From contig VGRF01000014.1 of the NCBI GenBank assembly GCA_016875395.1, forward strand, positions 47,655-111,654: 64,000 nucleotides of DNA, written 5' to 3'. The notes under the pieces were generated by a model. That model was not told the DNA's origin, searched no databases, and saw only the letters and a program-made list of their open reading frames with translations. The DNA is from Deltaproteobacteria bacterium. Its GTDB lineage: Bacteria; Myxococcota_A; UBA9160; UBA6930. This document shows positions 39,097 through 47,953 of this stretch, piece after piece (position 1 is the first letter of the stretch; every line of letters begins with the position of its first letter). The position numbers were made by a program, and so were the translations under genes.

Positions 39097-39831
39097 TCAC
39101 TTGGCTTTGAGCCACCCCGGCGCCCACCAGTTCCACTCCCGCATCAGCTGCATCGTTGCGGGCACGAGCAGCGCGCGCACGAGCGTGACGTCGAGGGCGA
39201 CGGCGGCGGCGATGCCGACGCCGACTTGCTTTACGTAGACGAGGTCGCCGGCGGCGAAGGCGCCGATCACGACGATCAGGATCAGCGCGGCGCTCGTGAT
39301 GATGCGGCCCGTGTGCTCGATGCCGTGGAGCACGCTCTCGCGGTTGTCGCGCGAGCGCAGCCATTCTTCGCGGATGCGCGAGAGCAGGAAGACTTCGTAG
39401 TCCATCGAGAGGCCGAACACGACGGCGAAGAGGATCACCGGGATCGTTGGGTCGATGCCTTCGAGCGGTTCGAAGTTCAGCAGGCCTGACAAGTTTCCGT
39501 CTTGGAAGACCCAGACGAGCAGGCCGTAGCTCGCCGAGAGCGAGAGGATGTTCATGAGCGTCGCCTTCAGCGGGACGAACACGGAGCGGAAGGCGAACAA
39601 CAACACGAGGAAGTTCCAGAGCAGGACGAGCGCGGCGGCGCCGAGGCCCCACTCTTTCATGATCGCCTTGAGGTCGTTCATTTGCGCAGTCGCGCCGCCC
39701 ACCTTCGACTCGAGACCGGGGTGCGGCACGGCGCGCACCGAGTCGAGCACGCCGGACGCGGCGAGCGAGCGCCACGGGTGGGAGTTGCCCGCGACGAGCA
39801 GCGCGGTGTCCTCGTGGAGCGTGCGGCGCAC
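39097..39831 (-). pseudogene. C-terminal part of an RND/MMPL transporter, separated by an amber codon
   Basis: 244 residues from a GTG at 39831, in the same frame as the upstream 485-residue piece and 27 bp beyond its TAG stop. Contains five membrane helices and the second MMPL repeat motif DYEVFLLSRIREEW. The intervening codons after the TAG (Ala-Ala-Ala-Asp-Pro-Leu-Ala-Thr-Arg) continue the protein without any frame change. The GTG lacks a clear ribosome site. Either the transporter is inactivated by one nonsense mutation, the stop is read through, or two chains assemble. Confidence 0.85.
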
Positions 39832-39858
39832 GCGCGTCGCGAGCGGATCGGCGGCGGC

Positions 39859-41316
39859 CTAGGCGCGGATCTCGGCCTCGGTGAGCGCGTCGGGATCGAG
39901 GTCGTTCAGCGGCGTGCGCACTTCGGTCACGCCGGGGACCGCGGCGATGCGCGCGGCGTAGGCGCGCAGGAGGCGCAGGTTGTCAGGGGCCAGCGGATCG
40001 CCCGGTGCGGTCGCGACGACCTGCATGATCGAAGCACCACCGGGATCGAAGCGGCTCGCGTCGCCGAGCGCTTTGTCGACGCGCCGCACCTCGCTGTCGC
40101 TCGCGAACATGCGCGTGTCGGGCACGGCGCTCTGCATGTGCAGCACCGGGCTCGCGAAGGCGGCCAGCGCGACGAGGCAGCCGAGCACGGTCACGACGGG
40201 GTGCCGCATCGAGAAGCCGCCGATCCGGCGCCACCACACGCCGGGCTCGGTGCGCTCGGGCGCGCGGCCGATCGCCCACTTGTTCACGCGCGGGCCGAGC
40301 CAGGCGAGCAGCGCGGGCAGCAACACGAGCGCGCCGAGCAGCGAGGCGACCACCGCCAGCGCGCCGCCGATCGCGATGCTGCGCAGGATCGGCACGGGCA
40401 CGGGGATCAGCACGGCGAGGCTCACGACGACTGTCAGGCCCGATACGAAGATCGCGCGGCCGGCGGTGTCGAGCGTGGTCGCGACGGCTTCGCTCGGCGC
40501 GAGGCCCTTCCCGGCTTCCTCGCGGTAGCGCTGCACCAATAACAAGGCGTAGTCGATCGAGAGCCCGAGGCCGAGGAACGCGGCGACGTTGAGCGCGAAG
40601 ATCGAGATGTCCATGAAGTTCGAGCCGAAGCGCGCCAGTGCTGCGCAGGCCGCCATCGCGAAGCCGCCGATCAGGATCGGCAACAGCGCCGCGACGACGC
40701 TGCGGAAGAACAGCAGGGTGAGCACGAGCGCGACGGGCAGCGCGAACGCCTCGGCCTTCGCGAGATCCACCTTCGCGGTGCTCTGCGCGAGGATCGACGC
40801 CGCGACGTGGCCGCCGATCGCGACCTCGATCGGCTCCTCCACCTCGCGCAGCAGCGGCTCGATGCGTTTCAGCGTGGCGAGCTTGTGCGCGTTGGTGCCG
40901 CCGAGCGAGACGATCACGAGCGTCTCGTGCGCGTCGTGCGAGACGAGCGACTCCTGGCTCGTGTCCCAATAAGTCGTCGCGCCCACGACGCCGTCGTCCT
41001 CGAACACGACTTCCAGCAGATCCAGAATGAGCGAGCCGAAGAGCGGATCGCGCACGTCGCTCGTCGCGTCGCGGTAGAGCACGAGCACGTCGGGCGCGCC
41101 GATGCCGAAGCGGCGCTCGGCCTCCTTCACCGCGAGATCGCTCTCGCTGCCCGGCACCTCGAAGCCGCCGGCGGGGAGGTGATCCGCGGCGCTCGAGCCG
41201 TAGATCGCGGCGACCGCGAGCAGCGCTGCGAACAGCGCGATCACCGCGAAGCGCAGACGGGCGAGCGCGGCGCCGAAGCGCGCGTAGGGCGAATCGAGCG
41301 AGGCGTCCGAGCGCAT
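39859..41316 (-). CDS. N-terminal part of an RND/MMPL-family transporter
   Basis: 485 residues ending at an in-frame TAG (39859-39861). One helix at about 21-40, a periplasmic loop, six helices containing the first MMPL motif (GLGLSIDYALLLVQRYREE), then helix 8 region and the start of the second periplasmic loop. Related proteins are about 700-750 residues; this piece plus the downstream frame would give 739. MMPL transporters export lipids or hydrophobic compounds. A palindrome pair lies upstream of the start (41387-41432). Confidence 0.88.
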   Translation of the reverse strand: MRSDASLDSPYARFGAALARLRFAVIALFAALLAVAAIYGSSAADHLPAGGFEVPGSESDLAVKEAERRFGIGAPDVLVLYRDATSDVRDPLFGSLILDLLEVVFEDDGVVGATTYWDTSQESLVSHDAHETLVIVSLGGTNAHKLATLKRIEPLLREVEEPIEVAIGGHVAASILAQSTAKVDLAKAEAFALPVALVLTLLFFRSVVAALLPILIGGFAMAACAALARFGSNFMDISIFALNVAAFLGLGLSIDYALLLVQRYREEAGKGLAPSEAVATTLDTAGRAIFVSGLTVVVSLAVLIPVPVPILRSIAIGGALAVVASLLGALVLLPALLAWLGPRVNKWAIGRAPERTEPGVWWRRIGGFSMRHPVVTVLGCLVALAAFASPVLHMQSAVPDTRMFASDSEVRRVDKALGDASRFDPGGASIMQVVATAPGDPLAPDNLRLLRAYAARIAAVPGVTEVRTPLNDLDPDALTEAEIRA

Positions 41317-41386
41317 GCACCCCCCAGTGCCGCGCGCAGGCTACCGGCGACGCGACCGCGCCGCGCGACTCGGCCCGCGAACGAAT

Positions 41387-41432
41387 CGGCCCGGCCAAAG
41401 TGGCGCTGATACAAAAAGGCCCGGCCGAAACG
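41387..41432. repeat. paired palindrome, locus B
   Basis: Two copies of GGCCCGGCC begin at 41388 and 41418, 30 bp apart, with flanks CGAAT/AAAG and AAAAA/GAAACG that are degenerate forms of the TTTC...GAAA dyad seen at loci A and C. It is about 70 bp upstream of the transporter start and in the same divergent gap as the cobalamin riboswitch. Confidence 0.7.
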
Positions 41433-41494
41433 TTCGCCCGCGCTCGCGCGCGGTTGACCACGCGCGCATCGCGCTGCAAACTCGCCCGCGCTGC

Positions 41495-41665
41495 TCGGGT
41501 GCACCGCTCAAGGTGAGCGGGGCTTCGAGGGAAGGCCGTGAGAATCGGCCGCGGTCGCGCCACTGTGATCGGGGAGCTTTCGCGACATCTGCCACTGGCC
41601 CACGGGCTGGGAAGGCGTCGCGAACGCATGGATCCGAGAGCCAGGAGACCTGCCCGGGCGGCGGA
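41495..41665 (+). ncRNA. cobalamin riboswitch
   Basis: Leader of the TonB-dependent receptor. The sequence contains the conserved core pieces of the class: GGGAAGGCCGTGAGAATC, then GCCACTGTGATCGGGGAG, GCCACTGGC with GGCTGGGAAGGCG, and the B12 box GAGCCAGGAGACCTGCC at 41638-41653. The downstream gene starts 112 bp later and is a vitamin B12 receptor-like protein, so adenosylcobalamin probably represses it at the level of translation or transcription. Boundaries are approximate by about 10-15 bases. Confidence 0.93.
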
Positions 41666-41776
41666 ATCAGCAACTGCTCTTCGCGAAAGAGAGCGGTGCG
41701 ATGACGACCGGCCGATCGCGAAAGCGCGCGCCCCTGTCATCCCCGGACATCTCGCGAAGGGTGCGAGGAGTCCACG

Positions 41777-43846
41777 ATGACGCCGGCACCCGTCGCTCGA
41801 GTTGCGCGCAAAGTCTGCGCGCGCACGAGCGGCCTTCCCTCTCGTTCGTTCGCCCTCCTGCTCGCGCTCGCTTGCCCGCTGTTCGCGGGCGCCGAGCAGG
41901 CCGAGCCGCCCGCCCCGCCCACGATCATTCGCGACGCGGGTGAAGTCTCGGTGGTGGCCACGCGCGGCGAGCGCAATCTGCTCGACGTGCCCGCGCACGT
42001 GACGGTGCTCGATCGCGCGGCGATCGAGCGCAGCGGCGCGGCGAGCCTGCCTGAGTTGTTACGGGGCGAGGCCGGCATCGGCGTCTCGAACACCACCACG
42101 AACGCCGAGGGCTACACGGTCGAGGCGCGCGGCTTCCTGAACGGCGCGGGCAGCGGCTGCCGCACGCTCGTGCTGGTGGACGGCCGGCGCGCCAACGAGC
42201 CAGACTCGGGCTGCGTCGACTGGACGTTCCTCGGCCTCGACCAGATCGAGCGCGTCGAGGTGATCCGCGGCACCGGCTCCGCCGCCTACGGTGACAACGC
42301 GCTCGGCGGCGTGATCGCGATCTTCACGCGCGGCGCGTCGGCCGAGGGCGGCACGCTCGCGGCGCTATCCGCGGAGCGCGCGAGCTTCGATGCCGAGCGC
42401 GCCTCTGCGCTCGTGTCGCAGCGCTTCGGCGCGCTGCGCGTCGGCGCGAGCGCAGCGTTCGACGACACGAGCGGCTACCGCGCGCGCTCCGATCTCAACA
42501 ACAAGCGCGCGGGCGTCGATGTCGCCTGGGAGCTCGCGGACGGCGGCGAGCTGGGACTCTCCGCGGGCTACGCGTCCTCGGAGCGCTCGCGGCCCGGCGC
42601 GCTCGACGCAGGCACCGATCCCCGCAGCACGGACCCGACCACGCTCGACTTCGCGCGCGAGCGCGAGGGCTTCGTGCGCGGCGCGCTCGACCTCGAGCTT
42701 CCGTATGAGTGGCGCATGCAAGCGACGCCGTACTACCGGCACTCGAAGGCTCGCAATCACTTCGAGAACCCGTTCTTCACGTTCGACTCGGAGGCCGACA
42801 ACGACAGCGCCGGCGTCGACCTCCAGCTGAGCCGCGATCTCGAGGTGCTCGGAAAGTCCGTGCGCCTGCTCGGCGGCGCCGAGCTTCGTCAGGACGACAT
42901 CGACGTCGCGAGCTCGTTCGCGAAGAACGACGCGCGCCGCCGAGTGTGTGGCGTGTTCGTGCAGGCCGAGTCGTGGCTGCGCGACGACGTGCTGCTCTCC
43001 TTCGGCCTGCGCCGCGATCGCAGCGACCTCGAAGGCCGCAGCACGCAGTTCCCCGGAACGCGCTTCGACAAAGAGCACGCGCTCTGGTCACCGCGCGCGT
43101 CGCTCACGTGGCGTTTCCATGAGAACGGCTCCGCCTACGTGAGCTACGGCCGCGGCTTCCGCTTCCCGAACGTGGACGAGACATTCGGGTTCTTCGGCTT
43201 CTCGCCCACGCTCTCCCCCGAGCGTGCGCACTCGGTTGAAACCGGCGCGAGCTGGCGCAGCGAGCGCTTCGAGCTGCGCGGCGCGCTTTACGCGATGTGG
43301 GTCGAGGACGAGATGTTCTTCGACCCCTTCAGCGGCTTCGGCCAGAACGTGAACCTCGACGAGGTGAGGCACGAAGGCGCCGAGTTATCAGGGCGCGTCG
43401 CCCTGCTCGACTGGCTCCACGCCAGCGCGAGCTACACGCGCGACGACGTCAAGGTCACGCGCGACTCCGTGGGCTCGCTCGAGGGCGAGCAGTTGCCCAT
43501 CACGCCGAAGAATCGCGGGCAGCTCGCACTCGAAGCCGAGCTGCCGCTCGGCATCGAGGCGCGCCTCGCGGGCACCTTCGTGGGCGATCGCCGCGTCGCG
43601 AACGATCCGCTCGGCTCCGTCGCCGACCTGGACGGCTACGCCACGCTCGACGCGCACCTCGCCTACACGCGCGATCTCGCGCCGGGGCTCGCGTTCACGC
43701 TCGAAGCGAACGGGCGCAATCTCACCGGCAGCGACTACGCGGACTTCGCGGGCTACTCGATCTTCTCGTTCCCGCCTGCGACGCGCTTCTACCCTGCCGC
43801 GCAGGCGAATTGGTCCGTGGGTGCGCGCATTCGGTTCGAGCGATGA
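41777..43846 (+). CDS. TonB-dependent receptor (BtuB-like)
   Basis: 689 residues. Signal peptide (LLLALACPLFAGAEQAE area), a TonB-box-like EVSVVATRGER followed by the plug domain with LPELLRGEAGIGV and GSAAYGDNALGGVI, then the 22-strand barrel ending in aromatic ...RIRFER. It is under a cobalamin riboswitch, so vitamin B12 or another corrinoid is the likely substrate. ATG start with GAGGAG seven bases upstream. It overlaps the TonB-like gene by ATGA. Confidence 0.9.
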   Translation: MTPAPVARVARKVCARTSGLPSRSFALLLALACPLFAGAEQAEPPAPPTIIRDAGEVSVVATRGERNLLDVPAHVTVLDRAAIERSGAASLPELLRGEAGIGVSNTTTNAEGYTVEARGFLNGAGSGCRTLVLVDGRRANEPDSGCVDWTFLGLDQIERVEVIRGTGSAAYGDNALGGVIAIFTRGASAEGGTLAALSAERASFDAERASALVSQRFGALRVGASAAFDDTSGYRARSDLNNKRAGVDVAWELADGGELGLSAGYASSERSRPGALDAGTDPRSTDPTTLDFAREREGFVRGALDLELPYEWRMQATPYYRHSKARNHFENPFFTFDSEADNDSAGVDLQLSRDLEVLGKSVRLLGGAELRQDDIDVASSFAKNDARRRVCGVFVQAESWLRDDVLLSFGLRRDRSDLEGRSTQFPGTRFDKEHALWSPRASLTWRFHENGSAYVSYGRGFRFPNVDETFGFFGFSPTLSPERAHSVETGASWRSERFELRGALYAMWVEDEMFFDPFSGFGQNVNLDEVRHEGAELSGRVALLDWLHASASYTRDDVKVTRDSVGSLEGEQLPITPKNRGQLALEAELPLGIEARLAGTFVGDRRVANDPLGSVADLDGYATLDAHLAYTRDLAPGLAFTLEANGRNLTGSDYADFAGYSIFSFPPATRFYPAAQANWSVGARIRFER

Positions 43847-44217
43847 CCCGCACCGCGCGCACGCTCGCCGCGCTCGCCCTCGCGGTTGCAAGCGCGGGTG
43901 CAGGCGTGCGCGCGGGTGAAGTCGACCTCGTCGCCGCACCGCCGAACCCGGAGGTGCGCCTCGAGCAGATTCGCGAACGGGTGCAGGCCGCCGTCGTGTA
44001 TCCGCCGGCTGCGCGCGAGCGCGGCATTCAGGGCGTGGCGCGCATCCAGTTCCGCATCGATCCAGCCGGGCGCGCTGCAGACGTTGTTACGGTCGAGAGC
44101 AGCGGCTCGCAGCTGCTCGACGGCGCCGCGCTGCAGGCCGCACGCGACGCACTCACGCTGCCGCAGCTCTACGGCTGGGTGCGCATTCCGGTGAGGTTCG
44201 AGCTCGCGCGGCGCTAG
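43843..44217 (+). CDS. secreted TonB C-terminal-domain protein
   Basis: 124 residues. A signal-like hydrophobic N-terminus (TLAALALAVASAGAGVRA) is followed directly by the TonB C-terminal domain (YPPAARERGIQGVARIQFRI, IDPAGRAADVVTVESSG, LLDGAALQAARDA). The long proline-rich linker and ExbB/ExbD-interacting anchor of standard TonB are missing, and no exbB or exbD is near. It may serve as a dedicated periplasmic partner of the B12 receptor. Starts inside the receptor's stop; its TAG stop shares CTAG with the convergent gene. Confidence 0.8.
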   Translation: MTRTARTLAALALAVASAGAGVRAGEVDLVAAPPNPEVRLEQIRERVQAAVVYPPAARERGIQGVARIQFRIDPAGRAADVVTVESSGSQLLDGAALQAARDALTLPQLYGWVRIPVRFELARR

Positions 44218-44708
44218 CGGCCCTCGTCGAGTGGGATCGTGGTCAGGCGATAGAACATCAGCCCTGCAATGCTCGCGAGAATCGCGACGCCCGCGATGTA
44301 TGCGCTCGCGCCATCGACGACGCGCAGCGCCCCGAGCAGCTGGAGCCCAACCGCCGCAGCGATCGACGCGAGATTCAGTGCGAACACGCCTCGATCCAGT
44401 CGCCTCGCCAACCCGCTTCCCTCGCGTCGCGCCAGGATGAACACGACCGCCACGGTGACCGCCGAGAGCACGTTCAGCGCTGGCGGGAAGGCGTTGGCAG
44501 CCGCGGCCCCGTTGCTGGCGACGGCGGGGATCATGGCGAGGAGCCCTGCGAGCAAGCTGAACCGAAGCATCAACTTGAAGCGAAACACGTCCTCCTGGAG
44601 CCAGGCGCCCTGCGCGCCGCTGCGCCGAAACACGACGGTCACGCTCGAGAAACCGGCCAGCGCGATCGAGAGCTGCGCGAGTGTGCTCAGCGTGTCGAAC
44701 GGGCTCAT
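44214..44708 (-). CDS. small multi-pass membrane protein
   Basis: 164 residues with about five hydrophobic segments (for example LSIALAGFSSVTVVF, FSLLAGLLAMIPAVA, VLSAVTVAVVFILA, ASIAAAVGLQLLGAL and IAGVAILASIAGLMF). Not recognised beyond a frequent uncharacterised type. ATG start at 44708. Tail-to-tail with the TonB-domain gene, stop codons overlapping in CTAG. Confidence 0.7.
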   Translation of the reverse strand: MSPFDTLSTLAQLSIALAGFSSVTVVFRRSGAQGAWLQEDVFRFKLMLRFSLLAGLLAMIPAVASNGAAAANAFPPALNVLSAVTVAVVFILARREGSGLARRLDRGVFALNLASIAAAVGLQLLGALRVVDGASAYIAGVAILASIAGLMFYRLTTIPLDEGR

Positions 44709-44733
44709 CGTTCGCTCCTTCCTGCGCGAGCGT

Positions 44734-45606
44734 TTACCCGCGCGCTCCGGCGAGATGCGCTCGCATCGCAGCCGCGAACGCCTCCGGCGCTTCGAGCTGC
44801 GGCTGGTGCGCGGCTTCGGGCAACACGATGTGCCGCGCGCCGCGAATCGCCTCCGCGATGCGCGCGCTCGGCGCCACGAACTCGGCGTCGAGCGCGCCGA
44901 CGATCACGGTCGTGGGGCACGCGATGCCCGCGAGCTGCGCGCGAAAGTCTGCGGCGTACTTCATCGCGCGCCCGAGCGCGGGGTACGCCACCGGGTCCAT
45001 CGCGGCGACCCGTGCGCTGCGCCACGCCCAGAAGCGCTCCGCACCCCACTCGCGCTCGAGCCTGCGATCGGGCTCGCTGCGCGACTTGTCGCTCGGCGCC
45101 ATCGCGCGCTGGATCTCGGCCACCTTCGCCATGCCTTGCTCGCGCCCGATGCGCGCCGCGAGCGCGAGCATGTCTTCGTTGATCCACGCGAGCGGCTCTG
45201 CGCTCGTGCTGAGCAAGACGAGCGAAGCGACGCGCTCCGGCGCCGCGAGCGCAACGCGCTGCGCGAGCATCCCGCCCATCGAGTGTCCTAACAGATCGCA
45301 GCGCGCGATGCCGAGCGCTGCGAGCGTGGCGGCGACATCCGCGGCGAGCGCGTCGAGCGTGTAGTGCGCCTCGACGCCGCTGTTGGTGCTGGCGCCGTGG
45401 CCGCGCAGATCGAGCGTGACGATGCGGCCCGCCGCGGGGAGCAGCGGCTCGATCGCGGGCGCGAAGTCTTGGCGGAAGCCGGTGAAGCCGTGCACGAGCA
45501 CGAGCGGCCGCTCCGCATCCACTTCGCTCGCCCGCGGCTCGCTGCGCGCGGCCCCGTGTTCCTCGACGAAGATGTCGATGCCGCGGACGCGCACGCTTCT
45601 GCTCAT
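44734..45606 (-). CDS. alpha/beta-fold hydrolase
   Basis: 290 residues with the lipase-like fold: LVLVHGFTGFRQDF, LDLRGHGAST, the nucleophile elbow GHSMGGM, an acidic residue in VIVGALDAEF and a histidine in PEAAHQPQLEAPE, giving Ser-Asp-His. Family members hydrolyse esters, lactones or C-C bonds; the substrate is unknown. ATG start. Separated by eight bases from miaE upstream on the same strand. Confidence 0.85.
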   Translation of the reverse strand: MSRSVRVRGIDIFVEEHGAARSEPRASEVDAERPLVLVHGFTGFRQDFAPAIEPLLPAAGRIVTLDLRGHGASTNSGVEAHYTLDALAADVAATLAALGIARCDLLGHSMGGMLAQRVALAAPERVASLVLLSTSAEPLAWINEDMLALAARIGREQGMAKVAEIQRAMAPSDKSRSEPDRRLEREWGAERFWAWRSARVAAMDPVAYPALGRAMKYAADFRAQLAGIACPTTVIVGALDAEFVAPSARIAEAIRGARHIVLPEAAHQPQLEAPEAFAAAMRAHLAGARG

Positions 45607-45614
45607 CGCGCGGC

Positions 45615-46205
45615 TCAGCTGTGCAGCCGCGGCGCGCGCGGCAGCGAGGCGACCACGTCGGCTTCGTGCTTCGCGAGCTCGGCGAGCCGCGCGCGCACGT
45701 CGTCGCGCGCCGCCACGGTCTCCGCGAGCTCGACGTACACATTTTGGTGTCGCGCCTCGGCGCGCTCGAGGCCGGCATAGAAGCGCGCGAGGTCAGCGTC
45801 GAGCGAGGCAAGCGCTTCCGCCAGCAGCCCGAGGCGCTCGCAGCTGCGCGACTCGATCAGCGCGCAGAAGAGCAGCGTATCGACGAGGCGCTCGGGATCG
45901 CGCGAACGCGCCGCGGCGCGCAGGCGGCCCGCGTATTGGCTCGGCTGCTGGCGCCCGAACGCGACGCCACGCCGCGCGAGGTGCGCGAGCACTTCCTCGA
46001 AGTGCGCGAGCTCCTCGCGCGCGAGCGCCGCGAGGGGCGCCTGCAGCGCGAGGCGATCGGGGTACTGGAACAAGAGGCGCAGCGCCGTGCCGGCGGCTTT
46101 GCGCTCGAGGTGCGCGTGATCGACGAGCACCTCGTCGAGGTGCGCGAGGGCGTGGGCCGCCCAGCCGGGCTCGGTCTGCGAAGCGATCAGCCGCATCGCG
46201 CCCAT
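45615..46205 (-). CDS. miaE: tRNA-(ms2io6A)-hydroxylase MiaE
   Basis: Di-iron enzyme that hydroxylates the isopentenyl group of ms2i6A37 in tRNA. The 196-residue protein has the ferritin-like ligands in DHAHLERKAAGTALRLLFQYP (read as its parts HAHLERKAA and LLFQYP), EELAHFEEVL and ARHQNVYVEL. MiaE occurs mostly in proteobacteria that live aerobically, so this points to an oxygen-using host. No miaB or miaA is nearby. Confidence 0.88.
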   Translation of the reverse strand: MGAMRLIASQTEPGWAAHALAHLDEVLVDHAHLERKAAGTALRLLFQYPDRLALQAPLAALAREELAHFEEVLAHLARRGVAFGRQQPSQYAGRLRAAARSRDPERLVDTLLFCALIESRSCERLGLLAEALASLDADLARFYAGLERAEARHQNVYVELAETVAARDDVRARLAELAKHEADVVASLPRAPRLHS

Positions 46206-46313
46206 CCTAAAGGACCGCTCGCAAGTGCGCGCGGGTGCTCACGATCTCGGCGATCGCTGCGCTACCCCTCTGGCCTTCGCGCGCGCCCGCGCCGCGACCA
46301 CTCGGAGATCGCG

Positions 46314-47858
46314 ATGTACCCCGGCATTCACTCGCAGACGTTCCCGGACAAGCCCGCCGTGATCATGGCGGGCAGCGGTGAGGTCGTGACCTATCGCCAG
46401 CTCGACGAGCGCTCGAACCAGGGCGCGCACTTGTTACGGAGCCTCGGCCTCCGGCGCGGCGACCACATCGCGATCTGCATGGAGAACAACGCGCACTACC
46501 ACGCGATCGCGTGGGCCGCGCAGCGCGCGGGCATCTACTACACCGCGGTCAGCTCGCGGCTCACGGGCCCCGAGGTCGAGTACATCATCGACGACTGCGA
46601 CGCGCGGGTGTTCATCACGTCGCGCGAGAAGGCGGAGCTGGCGGGCGAGCTGGTCGGGAAGTGCCCGAAGCTGATCGCGCGCTACGCGGTGAACGGCGAC
46701 GCGCCGGGCTGCACGCGCTGGGAGGAGGCGCGGGCTGCGCAGCCGAAGACGAAGATCGCGGACGAGAGCGAAGGCGCGCCGATGCTCTACTCGTCGGGCA
46801 CGACGGGCCGGCCCAAGGGCGTGAAGCACCCGCTCCCCGACGTGCCGATCGGGCAGCCCCTGCCCGGCCTGCTCTCCCTGATCACTGGGCTCTACAGGGC
46901 CTCGCCCAGCACGATCTACCTCTCGCCTGCTCCGCTCTATCACTCCGCGCCGCTCGGCTTCACCATGTCGATGCTGCGCGTGGGCGGGACGGTCGTGGTG
47001 ATGGAGCACTTCGACGCCGAGCAGGCGCTCGCGCTGATCGAGAAGCACCGCGTGACGCACTCGCAGTGGGTGCCGACGATGTTCGTGCGCATGTGCAAGC
47101 TGCCCGAGGAGGTGCGCGCGAAGTACGACGTGTCGAGCCTCCGGATCGCGATTCACGCCGCCGCGCCGTGCCCCGTCGAGGTGAAGGAGAAGATGATCGC
47201 GTGGTGGGGGCCCGTTCTGTTCGAGTACTACGCCGGCACCGAGGGCCAAGGCTTCGTCGCGATCAACAGCGAGGAGTGGCTGCAGCACCGCGGCTCGGTT
47301 GGCCGCGCGCTCAATGCGAAGCTCCACATCCTCGACGACGAGTTCAAGGAACAGCCTGCGGGCGAAGTCGGCACGATCTTCTTCGAGAGCGCTGCGAAGT
47401 ACTCGTACCACAAGGACGAGGCGAAGACGGCGAGCGCGCGCAGCCCGCAGGGCTGGACCACGCTCGGCGACGTCGGTTACGTCGACCCGGAGGGCTGGCT
47501 CTACCTAACAGATCGCAAGGCGTTCATGATCATCTCGGGCGGAGTGAACATCTACCCGCAAGAGACCGAGAACTGCCTGATCGGCCACCCGAAAGTGACG
47601 GACTGCGCGGTGGTGGGCGTCCCGAACGAGGACTTCGGCGAAGAGGTGAAGGCCGTCGTGCAGCCCGTCTCGATGGCGCTCGCGGGGCCCGAGCTCGAGC
47701 GCGAGCTGATCGAGTGGTGCAAGGCGCGCATCAGCCACGTGAAGTGCCCGCGCAGCGTCGACTTCATGGAGGAGCTGCCGCGCCACCCGACCGGCAAGCT
47801 CTACAAGCGCTTGATCAAGGATCGCTACTGGGGGAACAAGACGAGCCGGATCGTGTGA
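46314..47858 (+). CDS. acyl-CoA synthetase (AMP-forming)
   Basis: 514 residues from an ATG at 46314. P-loop variant YSSGTTGRPKGVKHPL, adenine motif YYAGTEGQGF, hinge TLGDVGYVDPEGWLYLTDR, catalytic lysine in PRHPTGKLYKR. It resembles the FadD3/CaiC-like group used for long-chain, bile-acid or cyclic carboxylic acids. The next three genes (hydrolase, Rieske-like, SDR, VOC) follow on the same strand, suggesting that it opens a degradation operon. The 95-bp gap to the next gene may hold a separate promoter. Confidence 0.92.
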   Translation: MYPGIHSQTFPDKPAVIMAGSGEVVTYRQLDERSNQGAHLLRSLGLRRGDHIAICMENNAHYHAIAWAAQRAGIYYTAVSSRLTGPEVEYIIDDCDARVFITSREKAELAGELVGKCPKLIARYAVNGDAPGCTRWEEARAAQPKTKIADESEGAPMLYSSGTTGRPKGVKHPLPDVPIGQPLPGLLSLITGLYRASPSTIYLSPAPLYHSAPLGFTMSMLRVGGTVVVMEHFDAEQALALIEKHRVTHSQWVPTMFVRMCKLPEEVRAKYDVSSLRIAIHAAAPCPVEVKEKMIAWWGPVLFEYYAGTEGQGFVAINSEEWLQHRGSVGRALNAKLHILDDEFKEQPAGEVGTIFFESAAKYSYHKDEAKTASARSPQGWTTLGDVGYVDPEGWLYLTDRKAFMIISGGVNIYPQETENCLIGHPKVTDCAVVGVPNEDFGEEVKAVVQPVSMALAGPELERELIEWCKARISHVKCPRSVDFMEELPRHPTGKLYKRLIKDRYWGNKTSRIV

Positions 47859-47953
47859 CGCCGCGTTCCCACGCGCGCGGAGCCGGAGCCTCTGTGTAGC
47901 GACCGAGCGCCGAGGTCGTCGCGACCGCAAGCGGAGCGCAGCCCGAACGAGAG

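Noticed and set aside
41401..41425. Intrinsic terminator for the minus strand at locus B (GGCCGGGCC then TTTTT)
   Set aside because: The dyad has only a one-base centre, so the RNA stem would be very short, and it lies upstream of the transporter start, with no gene to terminate from that direction.
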